Notes: generated by a model not told the origin, from the sequence alone. A stretch of DNA of 64,000 nt from Marinobacter sediminicola (GCF_031157525.1 NZ_JAVIXR010000007.1:154160-218159), one strand, 5' to 3'; positions 16,350-25,502 are shown, counted from the first letter of the stretch. Program-made: numbers and translations.

Positions 16350-18647
16350 TCAGGCGGGTGTAGGTTGCTGTTCTGGTTGGCAGACTTTGACAGTTACTGG
16401 CTGACCATTCAATACGGAAGTACCCGCCACCGGGTCGGTTAATTCATCACTCAACACATCGTTGATACTGGTGCCAGCATGGGCTGTCGCCGTGGACTGC
16501 TGAGTTCCTTCGCGGTTATGACCCCAGCCATGGGGAATGGAAACCACTCCGGGCATCATGTCTTCAGTAATTTCCACGGCCATGACCACCAGGCGATCAT
16601 CAGCGCGGACCTCAGCTGTGCTGCCTTCCTTAAGCCCCAAACGCTTGGCGTCGTCCGGGTGGACCAGCAGGGTACAGCGGTCTTTGCCTTTTACCAGACG
16701 GTGGCTGTTGTGCATCCATGAGTTGTTGCTGCGAATATGGCGCCGCCCAATCAGCAGCAGTTCGTTGGGCGATTCAGGCGCAGAGAGCTGCTGGTGCAGG
16801 CGTTCTACGTCTTTCAGATAGCGCCGGGGAGCCAGGTTAATCTTTCCATCCCGGGTGAACAGCCGGCCGGGCAGAGCGGGCCTCAGGGCGCCGAGATCAA
16901 TCCCGCTGGGGTGCTCCTTCAATCGCTTCAGGGAAAGCCCTTTAGGAAGTTTCTGCCACTGGGGGTTGAGAGAACTCAGTTCGGCAAGGCCTCGCAAAGG
17001 ATGTTGCTTGGGCAGCAGTTCCAGAATCCGTTTCGTCGCGGGCTCCAAAACCCCACGGACGCGCCCTGTATCTGTGCCATAAGGCCCGGTACGCAGAAGC
17101 ATATCAACGATGGTGTCAGGGCCTGCGCGTTTGAACGCTTGCCAGCCCAACTCGGAACGGATCGGCAGCTTGCCACCCTTGCGTAGTTTCTCAAGCCTAT
17201 GCGCCAGCTCCAGCAGAATCTGCCAGTCATGACGGCTGTCCGGGCCAGCATCAAACAGTGCTTCGCTGTATTTCGATACATTGCGAACGGCCAGCATGTT
17301 GAAAATAATGTCGTAGTGGCTGCGCTCGAGCACGGCGGTGGGCGGCAGGATAATGTCGGCATGACGAGTAGTTTCGTTAATGTAGTAATCCACCGATACC
17401 ATAAAATCCAGCCCGTTCAGGGCTTCGTCCAGCCGGCGCCCGTTCGGGCTGGAAAGCACCGGGTTGCCGGCAACGGTCACAAAGGCTCGGATTTGCCCGT
17501 CGCCCGGTGTGAGTATTTCATCAGCCATGGTGCTGGACGGATATTCTCCAGCAAACTCCGGCAACCCCTTAACCCGGCTATGGCGAGCGCCAAAGTGCCC
17601 TCGCTGACCAGACATGGCGCCCAGGGCAATCAGATCGATGGCTGGCTGGGTAAACATCACGCCGCCCACGGTGTCCAGTTTTCCGGTAAGAATGTTCAGG
17701 CAGTACGCCAGCCAGGTTGTGATGCTTCCGAACGTTTGGGTGCTGGTGCCCATGCGGGTGTAAAGTGCTGCTTTTGGCGTGTCTGCAAGCTGTTGAGCAA
17801 GATCCCGTATAGTTGCCGCTGCAATGCCTGTGCGTTGGGCTACGGCTTCGGGTGTAAAGGGCATGGATGCCAGGCGCAAAAGATCCAGGTCTTTTATAAG
17901 ATGCTCTGCGGGCCCTGGATGGATCAGCCCTCCTGAGAACAGCGTGTTCACCATGGCCATCAGCAAAAATGCATCGGTGCCAGGGCGAATAAAATGAAAG
18001 TCATCGGCCTGCTTGGCGGTTTCTGTGCGCCTGGGATCCACCACAATCATTTTACCGCCGCGCTTTTTAAGCGCTTTCAGCCGGCCACGGAAATCCGGCA
18101 CCGTCATCAGGCTGCCATTGGACGCCATCGGATTGCCACCAATACAGATAAACAAATCCGTATGGTCGATATCCGGTATGGGGAACAGAACCTGATGGCC
18201 GAACATCTCCAGGCTTGCCAGCATGTGGGGAAGCTGGTCATTGGAGGTGGCAGAAAAGCGATTCTGGGAGCCAATGGCCCGTAGAAACGGCATGGTGGCG
18301 ATTAATGAGCTGTGGTTGTGGGCATTTGGGTTGCCTAGGTACACGCCAATACTATTGCGGCCGTGGGTTGTGCGGGTTCCGTGAAGCTTTTCAGCCACGA
18401 TTGAGAAGGCTTCATCCCACTCAATCTCTTGCCAGCCATTGGCGGTTTTACGAACCGGCTTGCGTAAGCGCTCAGGATCTTCATGTAGATCCTGTAGGGC
18501 CACCGCCTTGGGGCAAATATGGCCCCGGCTCAGAGGATCCTTGTCGTCTCCACGAATTGACGCAATGCGCCCCTCCTTCACATCAATGGCAACGCCGCAC
18601 ATGGCTTCGCATAAATGACAGGTGCGGTAATGAGTGCCGTTTCGCAT
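16350..18647 (-). CDS. Molybdopterin-dependent oxidoreductase, single-subunit type
   Basis: A 765-residue protein of the DMSO-reductase/formate dehydrogenase superfamily. The N-terminus has four Cys arranged C-x2-C-x3-C-x27-C (residues 10, 13, 17, 45), a [4Fe-4S] site. The central domains bind two pyranopterins (IGGNPMASNGSL, VDPRRTETAKQADDF). The C-terminus has the cofactor cap domain (NNSWMHNSHRL, SIPHGWGHNREG). At the usual molybdenum-ligand position, about residues 132-137, there is neither Cys nor Sec, so Ser, Asn or Asp coordination is possible. No Tat signal is seen, so it is probably cytoplasmic. No electron-transfer subunit, chaperone or transporter gene is adjacent, so substrate and redox partner are unknown. 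The start at 18647 follows AGGAG at proper spacing. Confidence 0.88.
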   Translation of the reverse strand: MRNGTHYRTCHLCEAMCGVAIDVKEGRIASIRGDDKDPLSRGHICPKAVALQDLHEDPERLRKPVRKTANGWQEIEWDEAFSIVAEKLHGTRTTHGRNSIGVYLGNPNAHNHSSLIATMPFLRAIGSQNRFSATSNDQLPHMLASLEMFGHQVLFPIPDIDHTDLFICIGGNPMASNGSLMTVPDFRGRLKALKKRGGKMIVVDPRRTETAKQADDFHFIRPGTDAFLLMAMVNTLFSGGLIHPGPAEHLIKDLDLLRLASMPFTPEAVAQRTGIAAATIRDLAQQLADTPKAALYTRMGTSTQTFGSITTWLAYCLNILTGKLDTVGGVMFTQPAIDLIALGAMSGQRGHFGARHSRVKGLPEFAGEYPSSTMADEILTPGDGQIRAFVTVAGNPVLSSPNGRRLDEALNGLDFMVSVDYYINETTRHADIILPPTAVLERSHYDIIFNMLAVRNVSKYSEALFDAGPDSRHDWQILLELAHRLEKLRKGGKLPIRSELGWQAFKRAGPDTIVDMLLRTGPYGTDTGRVRGVLEPATKRILELLPKQHPLRGLAELSSLNPQWQKLPKGLSLKRLKEHPSGIDLGALRPALPGRLFTRDGKINLAPRRYLKDVERLHQQLSAPESPNELLLIGRRHIRSNNSWMHNSHRLVKGKDRCTLLVHPDDAKRLGLKEGSTAEVRADDRLVVMAVEITEDMMPGVVSIPHGWGHNREGTQQSTATAHAGTSINDVLSDELTDPVAGTSVLNGQPVTVKVCQPEQQPTPA

Positions 18648-18754
18648 GAAGGTCTCTCCTGATGTTTTTGTTGTTACAGGTTGGGTTTCATTGTGCAACC
18701 AGATTAGCAGGAAATACGCTGTGGTGGGAAACTCCGGGGTATTGTTTTAGGCAC

Positions 18755-18780
18755 AAAAAAGGCCAGTCCGGAGACTGGCC
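18755..18780 (-). terminator. Terminator of the FadL/lipoprotein operon
   Basis: On the minus strand, GGCCAGTC-TCCG-GACTGGCC is followed by six T residues. It lies 28 bases downstream of the stop of the large lipoprotein gene. Confidence 0.9.
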
Positions 18781-18807
18781 ACTGGCCTTAAGAGTACCGC
18801 GGCAGAT

Positions 18808-21800
18808 TTACTGCACGGAGGGGAGATCCTTAACAGGATTTGTAATGAAGTTGAGGTAGGTGCCACCCACAGGGATCTGCAGGGGCAGGTCTATAATGAG
18901 GCCCAAAGGTTTGGCCTCAACTTTGATATCTACCAGGTTCGTATTGCGTTGCTCGATCTGCATGCGACCATCATCAAAGAAGGTAACATCGCCCTCTAGA
19001 TCAAAGTAGAAGGGCCGGGCGTAAAGGTCGTGCGGGCCGTTGGCAGTAATTTTCATTTCGGGAGCATCAAGCATCAACTCCGCTCGTGTTTTGAATACTG
19101 GCTTCCCATCAACCGTCACGATTGCGCCCTTTATCAACTGATTGCGAGGGCAACCGTTTTGTCCAGCACAGCTCGGGTCTTCTGAATAGCGCATCCGAAT
19201 GATCTGGGTGTTTGTAGGGACATCAGCTTCCAGTATTCCAAGATCAACGTAAGTATCGATGGAGCTCGTAGCCAATAGAGTTGGATACAACTCAACAAGG
19301 ATTGCATCTTCCTCGGTACCCGTCGCCGGGTCGGTCCAGGTACCTGGACCTATGACTTCGCTATTCAACGCATAGGTTTGATAGATGAATTTGTCTTTCG
19401 GACATCTCTCGTCATTTTTACATCCGACGCGAGCGGGAATCTGACTCGGAATTCCAAGGGCCGTCAGCTTGGCCTTGTTATTTACGACGCTCAATTTTGT
19501 TGAGTTTGCTGACGGCAGCCATCCGCTTACATGGGTGCTGTCCGCGACTTCTGCAGGGTCCTTATATTCATGAACAAAGGGCTCAAGGCAGTCAGGATCG
19601 TCGTTGGAGCCACAGTCGATGTTGAAGTTGGCATTGGTGTCGCGAATTGGAAGATTCCGCAAGGCTGTGAATACTGAATCTTTTGCTTCAGCACCCTCGA
19701 AGTAGATCTTCATGGGGTTATATGGGTCTTCTCCATTTCCCCAGCCGCCATTCAAACCTTCCAGCAAATCCGCTTTGAGCGGGTAAGCGTTTGCACCGCA
19801 GATGGATTGAGGCACGCTCATATCGCAATAGTTGGAATACGCTGAGCCTGCTGTGGAGTCGTCGCCTCTCCTGGAGATCAGTGTGTACTGGTAGAATGCA
19901 CCTACTTCCCAAGGCTGATCCGGATAGAAGCGCACACGCTGGTTGTTTTTTTCTAAACGACCAGTGATCGGTTCTACATCATTCCCATCGCTATCAACTT
20001 TTTGGACTATGAAGGTTTCGTTCAAGCGTATCGAATCAAGATCCATGGGCTGCGAAAAGACTACGGTGATCGGGCGATCTCCCGGCATTTTGCTAACCGG
20101 TAATACGTCCCCCCGGTTATCTTTTGCTGTCCAGCATTTACCCAAAACACCAGCTTCCAGATCCAGCTGTGTGTGGTCGGTTTCGCATGGGTAGCCAGGG
20201 TAGGTGGTTAACGCCAGAGGTGGCGCATTGGCGAGCACATCGCGCTGGCCATCGAGGCTGAACGATAAATCATCCGCCAATACGAAGGGGTTTCCGGCCA
20301 AATCGATTAAACCAGGAGCTGACACTCTATATTGAACACCTGGCTTCAACCCGCCTTCCGGATTCAGTGTTAAGGCTGTTCCGTCGAGTGCGGTATTGAG
20401 CGTGCCGTTGGCTACCGTTAGCTCTTGGCCATCGGCATAGAGTTTTACACCTGCGGAGATTGACGCAGGATCCAAAGGCTCATCAAAGAACAGGATAATC
20501 GGGTCACCTGGGCGCTGCATAGACTGACGTGTTGCAGGCTTGGCATCTTCTGCTCCCGGCATCCAACTAACCAGCTGGGGAGGTGTTTGATCACGGGTGG
20601 CTTCCCACTCGTCTGCCGCATCCAGGCCTTTTCCATCCATGTTGGCCTGCAGATGGAATGCGATAGTCGAATCGGTATACTCCTGGCCCAACAAGTTGGG
20701 TTCAACCATGCCTATGGCATCGATTGTCAGTACACCATCCTTAACACGCACAATACCTCGAAGCTCAACCCCCATTAAATCCTGGGACAAAGCAGCATTA
20801 GGCATTTTTTCCTCTGTGTTCATGGAAACGTCCATAAACAGAGTAATGTGGCGAGGTGCTGTTTTTTCGTTGGTATAAGAGTTGGGGGTCATGTAGCCGG
20901 AGGCGTCAGACAGCATGGTAACCTTGATGGTACCGGTTTCCTGAGGGCTGCCATCATCAATGTTCAGAGCCTGAACTGTGCCGCCAACCTTAATGCTCAA
21001 GCTGGTGCTCTCCAGCACACTGCCTTTGGGAATCCGCAACGGTATTGCTTCATCCGCGGCAAAGGAGGGTGCATGCCCTAGCTCGGCAAACAGTGAGCCG
21101 GTTTGCTGTGATGAATCGGTGACGCCCTGAAGTACGGAATTAAGCACTACCCCGTTAATGGCTTGGCCATTCAATATGGAGGAGTACCTTCCGTCAATTG
21201 AGTCTATAGCGTCCTGAGCCAATACAGCAGTTGGGCCTGTGGCGCGCGGTGTGAAGCTAAACTCTTCGCTGTATCGAGTGCCGTCTGGGCCATTCGTCAG
21301 GCTGGCGATGCTATCGAGCTTGAGAGTATAAGTTTCGCCAGCGCTCAATACGTCTGCACGGCTTCCGCAGTCGATTTTTTGCTCTGTGAGACAAGGGTCA
21401 ACGGTAATTCTGTTGCCTTTTACCAGTACAGTGGCAGGGACCGCCTCTCCGTCTTTGTCCAGAAGCTCAATGGAACCCCCAAGTGTTTGCCACTCAGGGT
21501 GAACCGGTTGAGTCATGGCCAGGCGGAAGGTAGAAAAGTTCATCGCTTGGAAAAGGCCTTCAGTATCGGGCACCTGCCAAGCGACACCAAAGGTATCAGA
21601 CGTGTTGGCCAGGCCAGCAATACCGCTAAGCTCACCGCGGGTATTAAACTGGATGCCTTCATCGCCAACAGCGTTGGGGGTGTCGACAAGTCTGCCGCCT
21701 TCAGCGTTGAGAGGTGCGTTGAAGGTAAGGGAATAACCCGCTCGGCTGCCCAGCTTTTGCCCATCAGCAATTTCCAGCTTCAGGCTTTTGCCACCGTCGA

Positions 21801-22059
21801 TCTTTTTCACGGTAAACGCCGGAACGCTGCCGCTTGAGGCCAGCTCAATCTTATCGGCAATGTCTGATTCATCATCCACAATGGCGTGGCTGAAGCGTAA
21901 AACGATGTCAGCTTTAGGGCTTACATCTGCTTGCCCATCGGTCGGGTAGGAATAAACCAACGAGCCGGGCGTAGCTCTTTCTTTAACGCTTTGTTCGTCC
22001 CCACCACAAGCTGCTAGCAAAATGGCAGGAACCAAGGCTAATGTTTTTAGTTTTCTCAT
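18808..22059 (-). CDS. Large lipoprotein with Ig-like (SbsA/Big_5-type) domains
   Basis: A 1083-residue exported protein. The N-terminal signal ends in the lipobox LLAAC-GGD, so Cys18 should be lipidated. Gly at +2 favours the outer membrane. At least three bacterial Ig-like modules of the SbsA/Big_5 type are visible: SYPTDGQADVSPKADIVLRF near residue 35, SWMPGAEDAKP with ILFFDEPLDPASI near 500, and PGDRPITVVFSQPMDLDSI near 640. Several Cys-rich, Ca-binding-like acidic loops follow. It starts 13 bases after the FadL-like porin gene, so the two form an operon and probably a complex. Function is unknown; assistance in uptake of hydrophobic substrates is inferred from the partner only. Marinobacter AupA/AupB (FadL-like plus partner protein) is a conceptual parallel that I cannot confirm. 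Confidence 0.8.
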   Translation of the reverse strand: MRKLKTLALVPAILLAACGGDEQSVKERATPGSLVYSYPTDGQADVSPKADIVLRFSHAIVDDESDIADKIELASSGSVPAFTVKKIDGGKSLKLEIADGQKLGSRAGYSLTFNAPLNAEGGRLVDTPNAVGDEGIQFNTRGELSGIAGLANTSDTFGVAWQVPDTEGLFQAMNFSTFRLAMTQPVHPEWQTLGGSIELLDKDGEAVPATVLVKGNRITVDPCLTEQKIDCGSRADVLSAGETYTLKLDSIASLTNGPDGTRYSEEFSFTPRATGPTAVLAQDAIDSIDGRYSSILNGQAINGVVLNSVLQGVTDSSQQTGSLFAELGHAPSFAADEAIPLRIPKGSVLESTSLSIKVGGTVQALNIDDGSPQETGTIKVTMLSDASGYMTPNSYTNEKTAPRHITLFMDVSMNTEEKMPNAALSQDLMGVELRGIVRVKDGVLTIDAIGMVEPNLLGQEYTDSTIAFHLQANMDGKGLDAADEWEATRDQTPPQLVSWMPGAEDAKPATRQSMQRPGDPIILFFDEPLDPASISAGVKLYADGQELTVANGTLNTALDGTALTLNPEGGLKPGVQYRVSAPGLIDLAGNPFVLADDLSFSLDGQRDVLANAPPLALTTYPGYPCETDHTQLDLEAGVLGKCWTAKDNRGDVLPVSKMPGDRPITVVFSQPMDLDSIRLNETFIVQKVDSDGNDVEPITGRLEKNNQRVRFYPDQPWEVGAFYQYTLISRRGDDSTAGSAYSNYCDMSVPQSICGANAYPLKADLLEGLNGGWGNGEDPYNPMKIYFEGAEAKDSVFTALRNLPIRDTNANFNIDCGSNDDPDCLEPFVHEYKDPAEVADSTHVSGWLPSANSTKLSVVNNKAKLTALGIPSQIPARVGCKNDERCPKDKFIYQTYALNSEVIGPGTWTDPATGTEEDAILVELYPTLLATSSIDTYVDLGILEADVPTNTQIIRMRYSEDPSCAGQNGCPRNQLIKGAIVTVDGKPVFKTRAELMLDAPEMKITANGPHDLYARPFYFDLEGDVTFFDDGRMQIEQRNTNLVDIKVEAKPLGLIIDLPLQIPVGGTYLNFITNPVKDLPSVQ

Positions 22060-22072
22060 GACCTGCTTCTCC

Positions 22073-23410
22073 TCAGAACTTCAGGGTGATGGAGCCGCTG
22101 ATTACATGGATATCACCGTCGGCCGTGACGCTGGTTTCGTTCCCGTCATAGTCGACCAGTGTGAAGTCCCGCTCTTGTAGTTGTTGGTACTGATAGCCTA
22201 AGTCCAAACGCACCGGGTAGGCCAGAAGGCGCGTACGGTTGTACGTAGCGCTTACACCCACCCCGACGATTATTTTGTCGGTATCCAGATAGTTCAGTTC
22301 GGGGTTTTTAGTGGTTTTCAGAGGCGATTCTTCGTAGGCGATACCGCCACGGAAAGCGAAGTTCTCGTTAAGCTGATACTCGGCGCCGATGCGGGGAATA
22401 ATTGTGTCGTTGAAGCCGATGCGGTTGCCTGGAGGAACGGCCTCCTGATCCTTAATGCTGTCTTTGGCAAACTCATTTTCAAGCTCAGACCAGTTCTGTT
22501 GCTCGATGCTACCGCCAACCCGCCAGCCATCGCCGCGGTACTGAGTACCAAAAACAAACGTTTCGGGCTGGAACGAATCAATAGTGGAGACCGCCAAAAT
22601 CAGGGGCTCGCTGACGGTTATACCCGGAACCTCAATGTTGGAGCCAACGGTGGTCTTGGCTGCTGATTTGGTGCGGTAAGAGAAAGCGGCTTCCCAGCCA
22701 TCAAGAAAACAGCTGTTGTCGGCGCAAAATGTGCTGCCAAAATCAATGTTAGTGCCGAGAATGGTTTTCAGAGTGGGCTCAGCGTTTACCGTCAACTGCT
22801 CCTGCCGGGAGTCGCCGTTAAGTTCGGTTACTGCGTTAAGTTGTGCAGCTGCTGCAAGTGTAATTCGAACAGAGGCTCCGGCCGAGATACCCCGCCAAAT
22901 GGGTGTGGCACCACCAATGTTCAGAAATAGCGGCTCTTTTCCGTTTTGCAGGAACTGGCCGGTTTCCGACGTTTCCGATCCGAAGGCCAGCATTTCCTTG
23001 CCGTATTTCTCAACACCGGCAATGAAACCCAAATAAATCGGGTGATCAAACCGGGTAAGTGAGCCCAGGTTGGTTTTCATGCCGATTAATACGTGCTGGC
23101 TGGGAGAGCTGGAAAGCACATCGCCAGTTGCGTTGGGATTTGCAGAGCGAAGTTCTTGTTCGGCGTGCAGCAGACCAGAGGTAAGTTCGCCGCGCTCATC
23201 CCGGGTAAGTGCAGCCGGATTGTAGTAGGTAGCGGAAACCTGGTCATTAAACATGGAGAGAGACTGGGCAGTAGCAACGTCTACGGGCATTACGCCATAG
23301 GTTGTACCTATGTTGCCCATGCTGCCAGATGCCGACATGGCGAAAGTTGTGGATACAGCTGCAACCGCTAGGCTCAGCGCCCGTACTGAGAACCGGGTGA
23401 TGGGAACCAT
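22073..23410 (-). CDS. FadL/OMPP1-family outer membrane transport protein
   Basis: A 445-residue protein with a signal peptide (SVRALSLAVAAVSTTFAMSASG) and the family's plug-like N-terminus (MPVDVATAQSLSMFNDQ and YYNPAALTRDERGEL). It contains many alternating beta strands and ends in Phe (SGSITLKF), as outer membrane barrels do. FadL-type channels admit long-chain fatty acids, alkanes or aromatic compounds. The start at 23410 has GGAG 8 bases upstream; a longer frame from 23464 lacks a ribosome site. It is the first gene of a two-gene operon with the 1083-residue lipoprotein. Confidence 0.87.
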   Translation of the reverse strand: MVPITRFSVRALSLAVAAVSTTFAMSASGSMGNIGTTYGVMPVDVATAQSLSMFNDQVSATYYNPAALTRDERGELTSGLLHAEQELRSANPNATGDVLSSSPSQHVLIGMKTNLGSLTRFDHPIYLGFIAGVEKYGKEMLAFGSETSETGQFLQNGKEPLFLNIGGATPIWRGISAGASVRITLAAAAQLNAVTELNGDSRQEQLTVNAEPTLKTILGTNIDFGSTFCADNSCFLDGWEAAFSYRTKSAAKTTVGSNIEVPGITVSEPLILAVSTIDSFQPETFVFGTQYRGDGWRVGGSIEQQNWSELENEFAKDSIKDQEAVPPGNRIGFNDTIIPRIGAEYQLNENFAFRGGIAYEESPLKTTKNPELNYLDTDKIIVGVGVSATYNRTRLLAYPVRLDLGYQYQQLQERDFTLVDYDGNETSVTADGDIHVISGSITLKF

Positions 23411-23748
23411 TGATACACTCCATTTTATCGCGTTGTTTTTATACTCTGGCCGTATGCTCATCAACTCGCAGGAAGACGGTTCAGTAACGGCTGGTACGTT
23501 GATTGATCTGACAGTGTATGGCGCTTGTCCTTTTAGGACGTTGGCATTTTTGACACGGTATCATGGCGGAATGATCATTTTCGGTGTATTGGTTCAAAAA
23601 ATGCCTGTTAATACAGTAGGTAAGAGTTTATTAATCTTGTCTCATTTTGGAGTATGGGAGGTAAATGCGGTAAACAAGAGGGGGCATCTGGAACGAGGGG
23701 AGAGGAAAGCCTCCCCCCTGGTGAGATTTACAAACGGTTGCGCTGGTT
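23411..23748. other. Intergenic region upstream of the FadL-like gene
   Basis: 338 bases without a credible gene. It must carry the promoter of the leftward porin operon and the 3' end of the OmpA-lipoprotein transcript. Two structures are visible: a short palindrome GTCC-TTTTA-GGAC near 23527-23539, and a G-rich/C-rich hairpin (GGGGAG...CTCCCC) near 23697-23716 that might act as a weak terminator. No strong promoter pair was found. Confidence 0.45.
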
Positions 23749-24558
23749 TTACCGCGTCTCGATCTTGCCTTCCTTATCGGAGATCACAATCTCTACGCGG
23801 CGATTTTGTTGGCGGCCAGTAGAGGTGTCGTTGCTCGTTACAGGGTATTGCTCACCAAAACCTTTGGTTTCGACTCGGTTGCGATTAATGCCTTGGGATA
23901 CCAACGCATCACTCACTGACTGTGCCCGCCGCTCGGATAGGGTCTGGTTGTAGCTCTCGGCACCAGTGCTATCGGTGTAGCCTTCCACGCGGACTCTCCG
24001 GTCTTCATATTCCCTCATGAACTCTGCAAGACGCCCTACAGTCTGTTCTCCAGATGGTTTCAGATCTGCCTTGTTGAGGTCGAAGAGCACATCACCCAAG
24101 GTGAGTACCATGCCCCGATCCGTGCGCTCTGCTTGCAGTTCTTCCATTCTCTTGCGCAGCATTTCGGCTTCTTTTTGAGCGCGGGCCGCCTCGCCGGAGC
24201 GCTTGTCCAGCATGAGTGTGCGCCGACGTTCTTCGGCAGAGTCAATCTGCTTTTGTAGTCTGGCGCGCTCTGCTTGCTCACTGGCAATCTGAGCGTGACG
24301 ATTGGAAAGGTAGGCAGCGTGCTCAATGCGCGAGGTATCTTCGCCTTCCTCCAACAGAGACTCGGCTCGGGTTAACTCATCTCGTGCGCTACGCAACTGG
24401 CGGTCGCCACTGCGAGCAACATCCGGGTCATCTTTTATCTTGGCATAGGATGCGCGGGCTTCATCTACCATTGCATTTTCCTGCGGCGTTGAGGCGCAGC
24501 CAGCAAGCACTACGGACAAGCCCATCGCCATGCCCAGTGTTATGTTGCGTTTGTTCAT
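23749..24558 (-). CDS. OmpA-family lipoprotein with DUF4398 N-terminal domain
   Basis: A 269-residue lipoprotein with signal and lipobox VVLAGC. Residues 25-130 are helical and coiled-coil like, and match the DUF4398 pattern (ARASYAKIKDDPDVARSG, AYLSNRHAQIASEQAERARL). The C-terminal 115 residues are an OmpA peptidoglycan-binding domain (LGDVLFDLNKADLKPSGEQT, EGYTDSTGAESYNQTLSERRA, and the C-terminal block GRQQNRRVEI). It probably tethers the outer membrane to peptidoglycan. It has ribosome site AAGGAG and follows a small DUF4398 lipoprotein 26 bases upstream in the same operon. Confidence 0.88.
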   Translation of the reverse strand: MNKRNITLGMAMGLSVVLAGCASTPQENAMVDEARASYAKIKDDPDVARSGDRQLRSARDELTRAESLLEEGEDTSRIEHAAYLSNRHAQIASEQAERARLQKQIDSAEERRRTLMLDKRSGEAARAQKEAEMLRKRMEELQAERTDRGMVLTLGDVLFDLNKADLKPSGEQTVGRLAEFMREYEDRRVRVEGYTDSTGAESYNQTLSERRAQSVSDALVSQGINRNRVETKGFGEQYPVTSNDTSTGRQQNRRVEIVISDKEGKIETR

Positions 24559-24584
24559 AACAATCTCCTTTTCACGCAGGGCGG

Positions 24585-24959
24585 TTACTGGTCTGGATTG
24601 ATTTGCTGGCGCAGAGATTCAATATTGCTATTGATCTCTTCTACCGCGTGTTTCGCCTTTGCTGTATCAGAGCGCGCGCTTGCAAGTTGAGCATCTACAG
24701 CGGCTTGCTCCAGCAGTCGCTCAGCTTGCGAATATTTTTCCTGCTCGATCAGTTTTTTAGCGTCGGCGACTTTGTTCTGGGCATTATTGAGCAGAACCGG
24801 CTCAAATTCCCGGGCGTCTGCGGCAACGGCCTGCTGGAGAGAACTCTCTGCGGACTGAAGCTCGGAATCCGGCGGCTCGCCAGGGCTGGCGCAACCACCC
24901 AAAGTAAGTAGTAGTCCGGCGATGCCGGCGGTGTACAACATCGATTTATGTGTTTTCAT
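24585..24959 (-). CDS. DUF4398-domain lipoprotein
   Basis: A 124-residue lipoprotein with signal MLYTAGIAGLLLTLGGC ending at the lipidated Cys. It then has a heptad-rich helical DUF4398 domain (FEPVLLNNAQNKVADAKKL, YSQAERLLEQAAVDAQLASA). It shares its domain with the N-terminal half of the OmpA-lipoprotein encoded next on the same strand, so the two products may pair through their coiled coils in the periplasm. Function is otherwise unknown. Confidence 0.82.
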   Translation of the reverse strand: MKTHKSMLYTAGIAGLLLTLGGCASPGEPPDSELQSAESSLQQAVAADAREFEPVLLNNAQNKVADAKKLIEQEKYSQAERLLEQAAVDAQLASARSDTAKAKHAVEEINSNIESLRQQINPDQ

Positions 24960-25282
24960 GCACGATCTCCTTTCAGCGATATAACTGCTCTGCAGGAAAG
25001 TGTGGACTGCACGAATACCAACCTGCCGTCAGGGTTGACGGACACTTACCATGAACGGTGAGAACACCGTAAAACTGCGGAGTGCCATGCGCACCTGACC
25101 TAAGTTTAGCAGTCGGTTAGCCATCAACGGTGACTGATTTGCAATAGATACAGGCTGTCGGACACCGCAGGCGCGCAATCTAGGGTTTGCGAGTGCGCTC
25201 AAGTGATTGAAATAAAATAATTTCGGGGGACCGATCTGACGTGAATAAGATGTCACAAACGATGATCTGAGGGGTCGCGATA
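24960..25282. other. Intergenic region between lipoprotein operon and tRNA
   Basis: More than 300 bases with no supported gene. An open frame of 75 codons on the minus strand (25029-25256) has no ribosome site and unnatural composition. Small inverted repeats are visible (CCGTCA/TGACGG near 25024-25039, ACGGTG/CACCGT near 25056-25071). The promoter of the DUF4398 operon must lie here but no clear hexamer pair stands out. Confidence 0.4.
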
Positions 25283-25310
25283 AACAACAAAGCCCGCTCG
25301 AAAGCAGGCT
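25283..25310 (-). terminator. Terminator after the tRNA gene
   Basis: Minus-strand AGCCTGC-TTTCGA-GCGGGCT (one T-G pair) is followed by TTGTTGTTT, 17 bases beyond the CCA end of the tRNA. It probably ends the rpoD-tRNA transcript. Confidence 0.75.
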
Positions 25311-25326
25311 AAGTTATTGAAAAATA

Positions 25327-25403
25327 TGGTGGGCCCAGGTGGACTCGAACCACCGACCAAAGGATTATGAGTCCTCTGCTCTAACCAACTGAGCTATAGG
25401 CCC
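25327..25403 (-). tRNA. ileX: tRNA-Ile (anticodon CAU, Ile2 type)
   Basis: A 77-nt cloverleaf with encoded CCA. The acceptor arm GGGCCTA pairs with TGGGCCC, the D arm is GCTCAGTTGGTTAGAGC, the anticodon loop is CTCATAA, and the T arm contains GGTTCGAGTCC. The anticodon reads CAU. The acceptor pairs C4-G69 and C5-G68 are those recognised by TilS, which makes lysidine at C34. The gene is therefore best read as the AUA-decoding tRNA-Ile2 rather than elongator tRNA-Met. It lies 99 bases downstream of rpoD on the same strand. Confidence 0.93.
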
Positions 25404-25502
25404 GAAATGCAGTGTTTGCTTTGGGAGTTCCCGGAAGAGGAAACAAAGCGGGCGCCATTATACCGATGAGGCACAGCGCCCGCTACTGTTAGTTTTTTCG
25501 AT

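Noticed and set aside
25029..25256. 75-codon frame on the minus strand upstream of the DUF4398 gene
   Set aside because: No ribosome site and no protein-like pattern; more likely a leader or spacer.
25327..25403. Elongator tRNA-Met
   Set aside because: Anticodon CAU fits both, but the acceptor stem C4-G69/C5-G68 pairs favour tRNA-Ile2.
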